A stretch of 64,000 nt of DNA, taken from Mucilaginibacter aquatilis. Its GTDB lineage: Bacteria > Bacteroidota > Bacteroidia > Sphingobacteriales > Sphingobacteriaceae. Each line of letters begins with the position of its first letter. Position 1 is the stretch's first letter. The notes under the pieces were generated by a model, which was not told the DNA's origin, searched no databases, and saw only the letters and a program-made list of their open reading frames with translations. The DNA is taken from assembly GCF_009755275.1 (NCBI RefSeq), contig NZ_WQLA01000007.1:288818-352817 (forward strand), read 5' to 3'. Of the stretch, positions 1 through 8,868 are shown one piece after another. The translations under genes were made by a program, and so were the position numbers.

Positions 1-819
1 GCCTGGCCTTTCAGCCGATCTGATATCAACACCCGAAGCCTTACCTTGTAAAGCTTCTAATGCGTTAGCTACCGGCCTTGAGCGAATTTCCTGTGCGTTT
101 ATACTTACTACAGATGACGTTACATCTGAACGTTTTACCACGTTGTAACCTACAACAACTACCTCGCTCAGGTTACTGGCCTGGGTAATTAGTTTTATAT
201 CAAGGTTAGTTTGGGTTCCAACAGTTACTTCTTGTGTTGTGAAGCCAACGTATTTAACCACTAATACAGTATTTGCATCAGGCACAGTGATAGAGAAGTT
301 ACCGTTTACATCAGTTATAGTACCGGTGGTTGAACCTTTGATGGTTACACTTACGCCCACCAATTCTTCACCTTTATCGCTGGTAACTTTACCTTTGATT
401 TGTACGGGGGGCTGCTGGGCCGATACCGGAGTACTTACAGATGTTTCGGCAGCTGCAACCGATTGCTTTTTTGCCAATACAATACGGTCGTTGATTAGTT
501 GATAGCTAATTTGATCGGGTAAAATATTGTTCAAAACGGCATCAAGCCTTTGCCCTGTAGCTGTGTAGCTGATTTTAGCGTTGTTTTGAATAATACTTTT
601 GCTGTAAACAAACTTTACGCCTGTTTTTTCTCCCAGCGCTTTAATTGCGCTTTCTAAATTTGGTTCATTAATAGTAACACTTACTATTTTATCAAGGATT
701 TGCGCATTGCTACTCTTGGCATAGGCCACTGTTGAGAGTATTAATGCAATAAATAACTGGCTCAAAGTTATCCTCATAATCTTCAGGCAGTTAGTTGGAG
801 TTAGTAAATGATATTGCAT
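1..819 (-). CDS. SusC/RagA-family TonB-dependent receptor, N-terminal part (runs off the window)
   Basis: Outer-membrane TonB-dependent receptor importing oligosaccharides or other large nutrients, normally paired with a SusD lipoprotein. The minus strand reads a start at 819 (MQYHLLTPTN), a second in-frame ATG at 777 (MRITLSQLF) followed by a hydrophobic signal segment, an STN (secretin/TonB N-terminal) domain at about residues 40-105, a CarboxypepD_reg-like domain at about 130-210 (VQIKGKVTSDKGEELVGVSV), then the plug start (SNLSEVVVVGYNVVKRSDVTS). The STN domain is the part known to contact FecR in transenvelope signalling, and the upstream genes are exactly a FecR and an ECF sigma factor. 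I prefer 819 because the preceding codon run is closed by a stop and receptors of this family often carry such a short lead before MRIT. The barrel and any SusD lie outside the window, so substrate cannot be inferred. Confidence 0.93.
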   Translation of the reverse strand, partial: MQYHLLTPTNCLKIMRITLSQLFIALILSTVAYAKSSNAQILDKIVSVTINEPNLESAIKALGEKTGVKFVYSKSIIQNNAKISYTATGQRLDAVLNNILPDQISYQLINDRIVLAKKQSVAAAETSVSTPVSAQQPPVQIKGKVTSDKGEELVGVSVTIKGSTTGTITDVNGNFSITVPDANTVLVVKYVGFTTQEVTVGTQTNLDIKLITQASNLSEVVVVGYNVVKRSDVTSSVVSINAQEIRSRPVANALEALQGKASGVDIRSAERPG

Positions 820-953
820 ACATTAAATTGGTTGTTTTTAAATAAATAATCGGCTTGTACTTAATTACCGGGTGTTCCCCTGCATAACTAACCGACATCA
901 GGTTTTCAAATCGTCTTCTCTTTTATTCATTGATATTTAGTGAATTATGCATT

Positions 954-1949
954 TTATAATGTGGTATTTGATTTAAATACAAAGGTTTTATCGTCGTCAA
1001 CCAGGTAAGCGGCATTAACTGATTCTTTGATCATTTCAAGTATAGCAGGCAAACTTTGATCGGTAAAGTCGGCAGTAAACGTCAACGCATTAAGATTTGC
1101 TTCCTTAGTGTAAATACGAATACCAAAACGCTGATTAAGTGCTGCAAACACTTTGCTCAATGGGGCATCTTCAAACGACAGGGACACCTTTTTCCAAATC
1201 CGCATTTCATTTTCAATTTGTTTGCCTTCATGCTTAACCATTTTATTGTGATTAAGCAGCGTTACCCTTTGGTTGGCTACAAGCATAACCTCCTGCCCTT
1301 TTTCACTTTGCGTAACCGATACTTTTCCGGTCACAACCGAAACCTCGGCAGGAGCATTTTTTAATGCTTTAACCCTGAAACTGGTACCCCAAACGCGCGT
1401 AATCAGCTCGCCGCTGTTTATTATAAAGGGATGAGCTTTATCTTTAGTTACTTCAAAAAAAGCTTCGCCGGTTAACTTAACCTCACGTGTATGGTCATCA
1501 AATTTGTCGGGATAGGTAATTGCACTTTCGGGGTTCAGCCAAACTATGCTGCGGTCGGGAAGAATTCGTTTTAATATACTTGAGCCGGTGTTTTTAAAAG
1601 TAACATTGGCTTTTAAATTTGTTGGTTGAGCATCAATTGTTGTTGACCTGGTATCGGCAATTTTTACTATTAGTAATAACAAGGCGGCAATTCCTGCTGC
1701 TGCACAAAAAACAGCGTACAACTTACCACTAAAAAAGCTGCCGCCCCCCTTTTCACGCTTTTGTTCAACGCTTTGCGTAAAACGATTGTACATTGAACGC
1801 TTCAAACCTTCCTGCTCAACTTCATCTAAAAATCGAAGCGGGTCAGGATGTTCGTCAAAACTATTGTACCACTCATCTACAAACTCCTTCTCCTCCGGTG
1901 TACAAGTGTTATTTAAATATTTACGAATAAGTTGAGGGGTAATTTTCAT
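954..1949 (-). CDS. FecR-family anti-sigma factor with DUF4974 domain
   Basis: Inner-membrane anti-sigma regulator, 331 residues. A cytoplasmic N-terminal region (residues 1-75, sigma-binding in this family) is followed by one membrane helix at about 77-98 (VFCAAAGIAALLLLIVKI). A periplasmic FecR domain follows at about 120-215 (containing SIVWLNPESAITYP and GEAFFEVTKDKAHPF), then a C-terminal DUF4974 domain at about 255-325 (SLSFEDAPLSKVFAALNQRF). The periplasmic part is expected to sense the STN domain of the receptor encoded next on the same strand and to release the sigma factor encoded upstream. The gene lies 135 nt after the sigma gene and 134 nt before the receptor. The ATG at 1949 gives the expected N-terminus MKITPQLIRKYL. 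Confidence 0.95.
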   Translation of the reverse strand: MKITPQLIRKYLNNTCTPEEKEFVDEWYNSFDEHPDPLRFLDEVEQEGLKRSMYNRFTQSVEQKREKGGGSFFSGKLYAVFCAAAGIAALLLLIVKIADTRSTTIDAQPTNLKANVTFKNTGSSILKRILPDRSIVWLNPESAITYPDKFDDHTREVKLTGEAFFEVTKDKAHPFIINSGELITRVWGTSFRVKALKNAPAEVSVVTGKVSVTQSEKGQEVMLVANQRVTLLNHNKMVKHEGKQIENEMRIWKKVSLSFEDAPLSKVFAALNQRFGIRIYTKEANLNALTFTADFTDQSLPAILEMIKESVNAAYLVDDDKTFVFKSNTTL

Positions 1950-2084
1950 ACCATAGCGTGCAATTACAGGTTAAGAAGCTTAGTTTAATTGGTTTATATA
2001 GTATATGACAACTAAACCCTGCCTTACCCTTGCATGCCCGCTAAATTTTTTTCGGATAAATGTAGAGCGAGAAAAAGCTGAAGA

Positions 2085-2663
2085 TTAATATAGCATACAT
2101 GAAAGTAATGCAACCATAAGTGTTACGCTTACTTTCAAACGCTTAATGGCTTTACTCAAATGACCTTCTACCGTTTTCTCTGAAATGCCAAGGGTGCTAG
2201 CAATTTCCTTATTGGTTTTATTTTGCATACGGCTCAGTTCAAAAACCGAACGGCACTTCTCGGGCAAAATGCTTACCTCTTTTGCTATTACGGTATTCAG
2301 CTCGTGTAACCTTATAATCTGCTCGGTTGAATAATCGGCGTGTGAGGTGGTCAATGATATGTTTTCAAACACAATGCTCTTACGGCTTTCGCGGGCAAAG
2401 TAATTCAACACTAAATGCTTAACTGAAGTGTAAATATATCCTTCAAACGATGTTTGTATTTTCAGTTTGTTACGGTTTGCCCAAAAGTTAGTTAAAAACT
2501 CCTGTACTATTTCTTCTGCCACCTCTCGGCTTTTAACCCGCTTATACGCAAACGAGTAAAGCTGCTTCCAGTAACGGTCATAGATTTCCTTAAAGGCTTG
2601 CTCGTGGTCTGCCTTTATCAGCTCCAGTAACTCTACATCATTCAGGCTTTGTACGTTGGGCAT
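2085..2663 (-). CDS. ECF-type RNA polymerase sigma-70 factor (FecI-like)
   Basis: Extracytoplasmic-function sigma factor, 192 residues. Region 2 lies at about residues 20-75 (FKEIYDRYWKQLYSFAYKR, then EVAEEIVQEFLTNFW). Region 4 lies at about 130-178 (LPEKCRSVFELSR, then the helix-turn-helix NKEIASTLGISEKTVEGHLS). It is the first gene of the minus-strand set sigma - FecR - SusC, and is expected to drive the receptor gene when its FecR partner is signalled. The last 15 residues (VSVTLMVALLSCMLY) are strongly hydrophobic, a tail common in Bacteroidota FecI-like sigma factors whose role I do not know. Start at ATG 2663 (MPNVQSLND). Confidence 0.95.
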   Translation of the reverse strand: MPNVQSLNDVELLELIKADHEQAFKEIYDRYWKQLYSFAYKRVKSREVAEEIVQEFLTNFWANRNKLKIQTSFEGYIYTSVKHLVLNYFARESRKSIVFENISLTTSHADYSTEQIIRLHELNTVIAKEVSILPEKCRSVFELSRMQNKTNKEIASTLGISEKTVEGHLSKAIKRLKVSVTLMVALLSCMLY

Positions 2664-2970
2664 TTTTCTGTAAAAACTATTCAGTTAAAAAGTCAACTTT
2701 ATTAAAAATCAAAAAACCAAAAAAACCAGCCCTGTATGGTAATACAAGCGCATTTAAGGAAACATACTGCTTAATAACAAATGAAAAATTGGCTATAAAA
2801 AACAGATTAGCAATTGGTGCAACTAACGTAAATAATATTTCAGCATTTACTATCCTGTAGTGTCATGCTTGGGCTTTAAGGTTTTTAATTTACAGCGTTT
2901 TACAAGTTGCTGTAATTTCAACCTCAAAACTTATAGAGCTAGTAGGTGTATATCTAATAAAGCCTTTTAT
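2664..2970. other. Divergent intergenic region between sigma factor and DNA ligase D genes
   Basis: About 307 nt, very AT-rich, holding the promoters of two divergent genes. It includes runs of A on the plus strand around 2700-2730. I find no convincing TTTG/TAnnTTTG pair for either gene. An open frame from the GTG at 2860 reads into the ligase gene, but its 37 residues are unlike any ligase N-terminus and are better treated as leader. Confidence 0.5.
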
Positions 2971-5052
2971 ATGCAAAACGATAAAGCCAAAACACTTGAC
3001 AAGCTTGCCCAAAAAGCTGCCAACAACAATGTGGATAAAACAAATATTTCGGCTTTGCTTAAAAAGGCACCAAAAGGTGCTATACCTATACAAGTGAAGC
3101 CCATGCTGGCTACCCTTGTAGATGAGCCTTTTGATGATGAAAACTGGCAATTTGAAGTTAAGTGGGATGGCTTCCGCACGTTGGCGGTTTTAAACGAAGG
3201 TGAAGTTAGCCTCCTATCGCGCAATAATAAAAGCTTTACTGAAAAGTTTTACCCTATACATCATTTGCTTGAAACCTGGAAGCTGGACGCTGTGCTTGAT
3301 GGTGAGATACTTGTACTCAATAAAAAAGGAGTATCAAAGTTTGGCGAACTACAAAATTGGAGAAGCGAAGCTGATGGCGCATTGGTGTACTATGTTTTCG
3401 ACCTTTTGTGGTACGATGGCAAAGATATTACACAGCTTACCTTAGTTGAGCGCCAAACAATTTTAAAATCTATTTTGCCAGCTAACGACGACCGGGTACG
3501 GATTGGTCAGGTATTCACTACCAATGGAAAATCCTTTTTTAAAGATGCTGAAAAGCTAGGCTTGGAAGGCATTATTGCTAAAAAAAGAAACAGCACTTAT
3601 ACTCCCGATCTCCGTTCGAAAGACTGGCTTAAAATAAAAGTACACCAGCGCCAGGAGGTTATTATCTCAGGTTACACCGTTAATGAGGGTACCAGCAAAC
3701 TTTTCAGCTCCCTATTATTAGGTGTGTATGAAAATGGTGAACTGCAATTTACCGGCAAGGTTGGAACAGGATTTAATAAGAAGATGCAGCAGGAGCTAAT
3801 GGATGCATTTCAACCTTACATTGTTGAGAAAAGTGCTTTTAAAACCATTCCTGATATTAACAAACCATCCCGCTTTCGTCCCGACCCGCCTAAAGCTGTT
3901 GCCACCTGGTTAAGCCCCAAACTGGTTGGCGAAATTGAATTTAGCGAAATTACATCTGATGGCGTATTCAGGCAGCCATCATTTAAGGGTTTGCGGCCCG
4001 ACAAAAAAGCCAAAGATGTAGTACGGGAAATTACAGAGCACACTGATGCTGTTACCAAAACTCAATCTGCAAGCGAAGCATTTGCTAAAGCGCTTAAAGC
4101 CCCGGAGGTTAGAGACCGTAACACATTGCTTAACCCTAACGAAGCAAGCCAGGTACGCCCTGTTTGCGGGCATAATATCAAATTCAACAACTTAAAAAAG
4201 CTATACTGGCCGGAAGATAATATAAGCAAGCGCGACATGCTCAATTATTATTATCAGATTGCCGAATACATTTTACCTTATCTTAAAGATCGACCGCTGT
4301 CGCTCAACCGCTTTCCAGGTGGTATTAACGGACCAAACTTTTACCAAAAAAATGTGAAGGACAAAGCGCCGGAGTGGGCCATAACTTACCCTTACACCAC
4401 CAGTGATGGTAAGCACAAGGAGTTTTTGGTTGGCAACAATGAGGATACCTTACTTTGGGCAGCAACCTCGGGGTGCATTGAAATGAATCCATGGTTTAGT
4501 CGCACTGCGGCACCCGACCATCCTGATTATTGCGTGATTGACCTGGATCCGGATAAAAATACTTTCAACCAGGTTATTGAAGCAGCCCAAAAAGTGCATG
4601 AAGTACTTGAGGCTATTGGTGTGCCATCATATCCGAAAACGTCTGGCTCAACAGGATTACACATTTACATACCACTTGCTGCCAAATACACCTACGATGA
4701 ATCACAGGATTTTGCTCGAAAACTGGTACATATTGTAAACGAGCAATTACCTGAGTTTACAAGTATTGAACGTATAATTGCCAACCGCGGCGGTAAAATG
4801 TATCTGGATTTTTTACAAAACCGCCCGGGAGCTACTATTGCCTGCCCCTACTCATTAAGACCTAAACCCGGCGCAACCGTTTCAATGCCACTACACTGGG
4901 ATGAAGTTAAAGCCGGACTTACCATGAAGGACTTTACTATTCACAACACCGTTAAACGCCTTAAAGAACAAGGCGATTTATTTAAGCCTGTATTGGGCAA
5001 GGGCATAAATTTGGATAAAGTTTTAACAAAGGCTAACTCGCTGTTTAAATAA
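2971..5052 (+). CDS. ligD: ATP-dependent DNA ligase LigD (ligase plus polymerase domains)
   Basis: Ligase D of bacterial non-homologous end joining: the ligase seals breaks while the primase-like polymerase fills ends. From ATG 2971 the protein has 693 residues. The N-terminal ATP-dependent ligase module holds the nucleotidyl-lysine motif FEVKWDGFR (Lys about 64), DGEILVLN, GLEGIIAKK and the C-terminal DWLKIK, with an OB-fold to about residue 340. The LigD polymerase (AEP-type) domain occupies about 390-690, with the acidic motif VIDLDPDK and the SGSTGLHIYIP segment. The separate 3'-phosphoesterase module seen in many LigD proteins is not visible. The frame is open from GTG 2860, but I start at 2971 (MQNDKAKTLD). 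No Ku gene lies beside it, although Ku is the usual partner. Nearest neighbours are unrelated. Confidence 0.95.
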   Translation: MQNDKAKTLDKLAQKAANNNVDKTNISALLKKAPKGAIPIQVKPMLATLVDEPFDDENWQFEVKWDGFRTLAVLNEGEVSLLSRNNKSFTEKFYPIHHLLETWKLDAVLDGEILVLNKKGVSKFGELQNWRSEADGALVYYVFDLLWYDGKDITQLTLVERQTILKSILPANDDRVRIGQVFTTNGKSFFKDAEKLGLEGIIAKKRNSTYTPDLRSKDWLKIKVHQRQEVIISGYTVNEGTSKLFSSLLLGVYENGELQFTGKVGTGFNKKMQQELMDAFQPYIVEKSAFKTIPDINKPSRFRPDPPKAVATWLSPKLVGEIEFSEITSDGVFRQPSFKGLRPDKKAKDVVREITEHTDAVTKTQSASEAFAKALKAPEVRDRNTLLNPNEASQVRPVCGHNIKFNNLKKLYWPEDNISKRDMLNYYYQIAEYILPYLKDRPLSLNRFPGGINGPNFYQKNVKDKAPEWAITYPYTTSDGKHKEFLVGNNEDTLLWAATSGCIEMNPWFSRTAAPDHPDYCVIDLDPDKNTFNQVIEAAQKVHEVLEAIGVPSYPKTSGSTGLHIYIPLAAKYTYDESQDFARKLVHIVNEQLPEFTSIERIIANRGGKMYLDFLQNRPGATIACPYSLRPKPGATVSMPLHWDEVKAGLTMKDFTIHNTVKRLKEQGDLFKPVLGKGINLDKVLTKANSLFK

Positions 5053-5139
5053 TTCAAGCTTAACACTCTACGAATGCGGTTGATCCTAAAAAGATATTCG
5101 TTTAGGCCCTGATAGCATTTAGTTGAATTGAAATTTGCG

Positions 5140-7536
5140 TTAATCCTGTCTCAGGCTTTTAACCGGATTTACAGCCGCTGCCTTTAAAGTTTGGATGCTA
5201 ATTACCAATGCGGTTAACATTGTAAGTGCTGCTATTGTAAAGACGAACGGTGTTATAGTGATGACTATTTTGTAAGCATAGTCATTTAACCATTTATTTA
5301 TTAAAATATAAGCCACCGGACATGCAATAACGCAAGCAATTAAAACCGTAGAGAAGAAATCCTTTAGAAACAGCTGGGTAATATTGAATATTGATGCCCC
5401 AAGCACTTTTCGGACGCCCACTTCTTTTGTCCTTTTGTACAAACTGTCTGAAACTAGCGCTAATACACCCAGCAAAACAATAATCACGGTAAATGCTGTA
5501 GCTACATAAGATGCTTTTTTTAGCTGAAGTTCCTTTGAATACATTCTTTCTAAAGCAGCATCAACAAAGTTGCTTTCAAATGGAGCATCAGGCATCAATT
5601 GTGCCCACTTATTTTTAATCGCATTCAGGCTACTTTCAATCGGACCGCGTTTAAGTTTTATGGAAAAGTATCTGTAATAATTCACATCCTTAACATTCAC
5701 AAACACCGACGGGCTGATTTTATCATGCATGGTTCCAAACTGAAAATCCTTTACTACTCCGCAAATATTCATCAGCGGCATATCCTGCGCTTTAAAGTTT
5801 TGCTCAATAGCCTGGTAAGCATTTTTAAACCCTAACTTTTTTGCATGCGCTTCATTAATGACTACCGGTAGCACATTGTTTTTTACATATTGAGTTTTGA
5901 AAAATTCTCCGGCTATCAACGGAATATTGTAAGTGGCCGCAAAGTTTTTATCGGCGGGCAACATAACTGATGAAAATGCCTGTGTAGAATCGGCAGCGGC
6001 TTTGTAAGCCTGCATGTAACTACCAAAATTACCGTCAGGTATGGAGTAAGATAGTGTTACGTTGCTAACTTGTGGAAGGGCCGCTATCTCGTTACGTACA
6101 GTTTCCATCTTATCTACACCCTCATTTGTCCAATCTCTTGGCACTTGTGTATATATCACTTGCTCCTTATCGTAACCTAAACCTTCGCCAAAAAACAGGT
6201 TGACTTGCTTTGATATTAACACCGCGGCAATTAGTACAGTTGCCGCCACGCTAAATTGAAATACTACCAGAATTTTCCGGAATAAAATCTTGTCGCCGGC
6301 CTGTTTTACCTTGCCTTTTAGTGAATCGATAGAGTTGAGGGACGAAAGATATATAGCCGGATAAGCTCCCGCAATAAGCCCGATTATAACAGCAAATAAA
6401 ATTGATATCCCATAAAAAGACAAAGGAATAGCCGAAAACCTGGCAAGTTCAGTATTCAAAAGATTTCCAAAATATGGCCTTGCCAACAAGTAAATAATCA
6501 GCGCAATAAAATTTGCCATCAAAACGGTTAATACCGATTCGACCAGAAATTGCCCTACCAACTGTCTGCGCATACTGCCCAATACTTTTCGCAATCCCAT
6601 TTCTCTTAATCTGCGGACAGAATTGCTAACGCTTATATTCACAAAGTTCACCACTGCCATAGTCAAAATAAACAGCGCAGTAAATGATAATGTGTACAGC
6701 ATTTTAGTAACCGTACTACTTAAATAATACTTGGTTAATGGTAAAGCGTAAGCCGTTAAATTGCTGCTTATGGTGCCGGCTGCATTTTTTTGAATAAGTT
6801 GATTCATGGCTGTATTTAGGCTTGATATACTTGCGCCAGGCTGTAACTCAACAAAGCCCATTATATAGAAGTTCGCCCAGCCTTCCATTGTCCTGTCAAA
6901 GAACTTAGCGGCACTAACAGGTAAAAATATTCCTAAGGTCTCGCCATTGTTAAGTTGAGTAACCGAGTTAAAAGGCATTTTTTTCAACACACCTTTAACA
7001 ATAAAATCCTGCTTCTTGCCGGCAAAATTTTCTAAGGTGAGTGTTTTTCCAACGGCATCAACTTTACCAAAATACTTAACCGCTTTTTCTTCACTAATAA
7101 CCATACCATCCGGAACGGCTAAATTTTGTTTTGAACCGCCATATGCAAACTCAAATCCATACATGCCAAATGCTGTACTATCGCCAATGGCAATAACCTC
7201 GCGCGAGTGCAAATCATCTTTAGAGGTGATTGCGGTTACGCCATCCCAACGGTAATAGTTGGCAACTAAATTCGGATATTGATTTTTAAGCGCAACGGGT
7301 AGTTGAGCAATAGTTGTAGTTTCTATGCTCATATTGCCATCTTTCCATTTGCTTTGAATAATGAACTGATTTGCTGAGTTCTTAAGCTTATGGTTAACGT
7401 TGGTTTCCTGCCATACATAAATGCCAATAATGTAAATGAAAGCAATAGCAATTGATAGCCCAAAGATGTTTATCAAGGCCACAAATGGATTTTTACAGAT
7501 ATTTCGCCAAGCAATTTTAACGTAATTTTGAAACAT
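5140..7536 (-). CDS. ABC transporter permease, FtsX/MacB family
   Basis: Inner-membrane permease of 798 residues with two FtsX-like modules. An N-terminal helix (about 21-43, FVALINIFGLSIAIAFIYII) leads into a MacB-type periplasmic domain (to about 280). A first FtsX block follows with four helices at about 285-445, containing the signature RRLREMGLRKVLGS. A second periplasmic part (about 450-680) precedes a final three-helix FtsX block at about 685-790 with the parallel signature KRTKEVGVRKVLGASIF. This duplicated architecture is common in Bacteroidota, where proteins act with a MacB-type ATPase in efflux or envelope stress. No ATPase gene is adjacent, so the partner must be elsewhere and the substrate is unknown. 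Convergent with ligD. Confidence 0.93.
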   Translation of the reverse strand: MFQNYVKIAWRNICKNPFVALINIFGLSIAIAFIYIIGIYVWQETNVNHKLKNSANQFIIQSKWKDGNMSIETTTIAQLPVALKNQYPNLVANYYRWDGVTAITSKDDLHSREVIAIGDSTAFGMYGFEFAYGGSKQNLAVPDGMVISEEKAVKYFGKVDAVGKTLTLENFAGKKQDFIVKGVLKKMPFNSVTQLNNGETLGIFLPVSAAKFFDRTMEGWANFYIMGFVELQPGASISSLNTAMNQLIQKNAAGTISSNLTAYALPLTKYYLSSTVTKMLYTLSFTALFILTMAVVNFVNISVSNSVRRLREMGLRKVLGSMRRQLVGQFLVESVLTVLMANFIALIIYLLARPYFGNLLNTELARFSAIPLSFYGISILFAVIIGLIAGAYPAIYLSSLNSIDSLKGKVKQAGDKILFRKILVVFQFSVAATVLIAAVLISKQVNLFFGEGLGYDKEQVIYTQVPRDWTNEGVDKMETVRNEIAALPQVSNVTLSYSIPDGNFGSYMQAYKAAADSTQAFSSVMLPADKNFAATYNIPLIAGEFFKTQYVKNNVLPVVINEAHAKKLGFKNAYQAIEQNFKAQDMPLMNICGVVKDFQFGTMHDKISPSVFVNVKDVNYYRYFSIKLKRGPIESSLNAIKNKWAQLMPDAPFESNFVDAALERMYSKELQLKKASYVATAFTVIIVLLGVLALVSDSLYKRTKEVGVRKVLGASIFNITQLFLKDFFSTVLIACVIACPVAYILINKWLNDYAYKIVITITPFVFTIAALTMLTALVISIQTLKAAAVNPVKSLRQD

Positions 7537-7620
7537 GAGAGTTAAGTTTAGAACTAAGGTATATCACACAATATATTAATGCTCAATACTTAACAGAATT
7601 TAACACTTTGCTACATACGA

Positions 7621-7827
7621 ATGAATAAACAGCAACGCAAATTAAAAGGCATACACAGGTTTAAAAGATTACAAAAGATACTTGGCATTACGACAGATAA
7701 TCATGTTTATAAATCAACAGGTAAGCCTTGTTCATGTTATTTATGCAGCCCCTACAAGTACAAACAAAACGGCACCAAAAAACGTGAGTTTAATAACATC
7801 CGGTTTGAAAAGGAAAATGCCGTTTAA
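7621..7827 (+). CDS. Small conserved-looking Cys-motif protein, unknown function
   Basis: A 68-residue basic protein starting at ATG 7621. The N-terminal half is rich in Lys and Arg (NKQQRKLKGIHRFKRLQKIL). The middle carries the compact motif KSTGKPCSCYLCSPYKY with three cysteines in CxCxxC spacing, and the tail is charged. I recognise a widespread family of small Bacteroidota proteins with a similar K-x-TGKPCSC-x-x-C core but know no function for it. The Cys spacing suggests metal binding, and the basic charge could mean nucleic-acid contact; both are inference. It sits alone between a divergent permease gene and a secreted esterase gene, 81 nt upstream of the latter. Confidence 0.7.
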   Translation: MNKQQRKLKGIHRFKRLQKILGITTDNHVYKSTGKPCSCYLCSPYKYKQNGTKKREFNNIRFEKENAV

Positions 7828-7908
7828 CGGTTCACACCTGCGCAAGTGCCCTGTAGTTGAGAGGCAACATCTGTAAAGCGTATTAATTAAATTTTATACC
7901 TTGCCGTT

Positions 7909-8727
7909 ATGAAACGTTTACTTATCATCTTGTTTTTTATCAGTAGCGCAGCAGTAGCTCAGGAATATGATACCCAGCGTAATATTTCGTACTATGCAGA
8001 TGGCAATGGTGATGCTTATAAAACGTCACAATGCAGGTTAGACATATACTACCCAAAAAATAAGAAAGATTTTTCTACGGTATTGTGGTTTCATGGTGGA
8101 GGTATAACAGGCGGCAGTAAAGAAATTCCTGCTGCGCTTACTCAAAAAGGAATTGCTGTAATAGGTGTTGGCTACCGTTTGTCGCCTAAAGTTAAAGCAC
8201 CGGCATATATTGAAGACGCCGCTGCCGCAATTGCCTGGGCATTTAATAATATTGCTAAATATGGCGGTAGCAACAAGTTAATCTTTGTTTCAGGACACTC
8301 GGCTGGCGGGTACCTTGGCATGATGGCCACCTTAAACAAACAATACCTTAAAAAGTATAATATTGATGCTAACAGCATTGCCGCACTTATACCATTTAGC
8401 GGACAAGCCATAACGCATTTTACCGTACGCCAGGAAAGAGGCATAAAAGATGTTCAGCCAATTATTGACGAGTATGCCCCACTTTACCATGTTAGAGCTG
8501 ATGCGCCCCCTATGTTGCTAATTACCGGCGACCGTGAATTAGAATTACTTGGCCGGTATGAAGAAAATGCGTATTTATTACGCATGATGAAGCTGGCAGG
8601 CAATAAACAAACGCGCTTGTACGAGTTGCAAGGCTTCGACCATGGCGGAATGGCTCAGCCTGCCTTTCCACTACTTATAAAAGAAATTAGTGAAGTGAGT
8701 AAAGCAATTACATCGGGTGGAAAATAG
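7909..8727 (+). CDS. Secreted alpha/beta-hydrolase (esterase/lipase family)
   Basis: Probable exported esterase of 272 residues. A signal peptide (MKRLLIILFFISSAAVAQ) is followed by an alpha/beta-hydrolase fold of the BD-FAE/HSL-like type. Visible elements are the oxyanion-hole motif WFHGGGI (about residue 63), the nucleophile elbow GHSAGG (Ser about 134), a late Asp in LLITGDREL and a catalytic His in GFDHGGM (about 246). The family hydrolyses short-chain or carbohydrate esters; the natural substrate cannot be read from the sequence. The upstream gene is the 68-residue Cys protein on the same strand, and the downstream gene is convergent. Confidence 0.88.
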   Translation: MKRLLIILFFISSAAVAQEYDTQRNISYYADGNGDAYKTSQCRLDIYYPKNKKDFSTVLWFHGGGITGGSKEIPAALTQKGIAVIGVGYRLSPKVKAPAYIEDAAAAIAWAFNNIAKYGGSNKLIFVSGHSAGGYLGMMATLNKQYLKKYNIDANSIAALIPFSGQAITHFTVRQERGIKDVQPIIDEYAPLYHVRADAPPMLLITGDRELELLGRYEENAYLLRMMKLAGNKQTRLYELQGFDHGGMAQPAFPLLIKEISEVSKAITSGGK

Positions 8728-8731
8728 AAGT

Positions 8732-8764
8732 TTGGTAATGCTTTATCGATTCTTGAATTACCAA
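8732..8764. terminator. Weak hairpin after the esterase gene
   Basis: An 8-bp inverted repeat, TTGGTAAT at 8732-8739 and ATTACCAA at 8757-8764, lies just after the esterase stop codon. It has no clear T-run, so terminator function is uncertain. Confidence 0.3.
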
Positions 8765-8868
8765 TTATTCACAACAAAATAACATTAAAGCTTTATACAA
8801 AAGCGGTCATCCGGCTAATACAGCTTATCCCAAACTTATCAGGTTTGTATTAGATATCATCACTTATT

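Noticed and set aside
239..502. Open frame of 87 residues on the plus strand
   Set aside because: It runs opposite to the SusC-type receptor, whose protein sequence is clearly recognisable on the minus strand.
2860..2970. 37-residue N-terminal extension of LigD from a GTG
   Set aside because: The residues do not resemble a ligase and begin in a probable leader; the ATG at 2971 opens a normal N-terminus.
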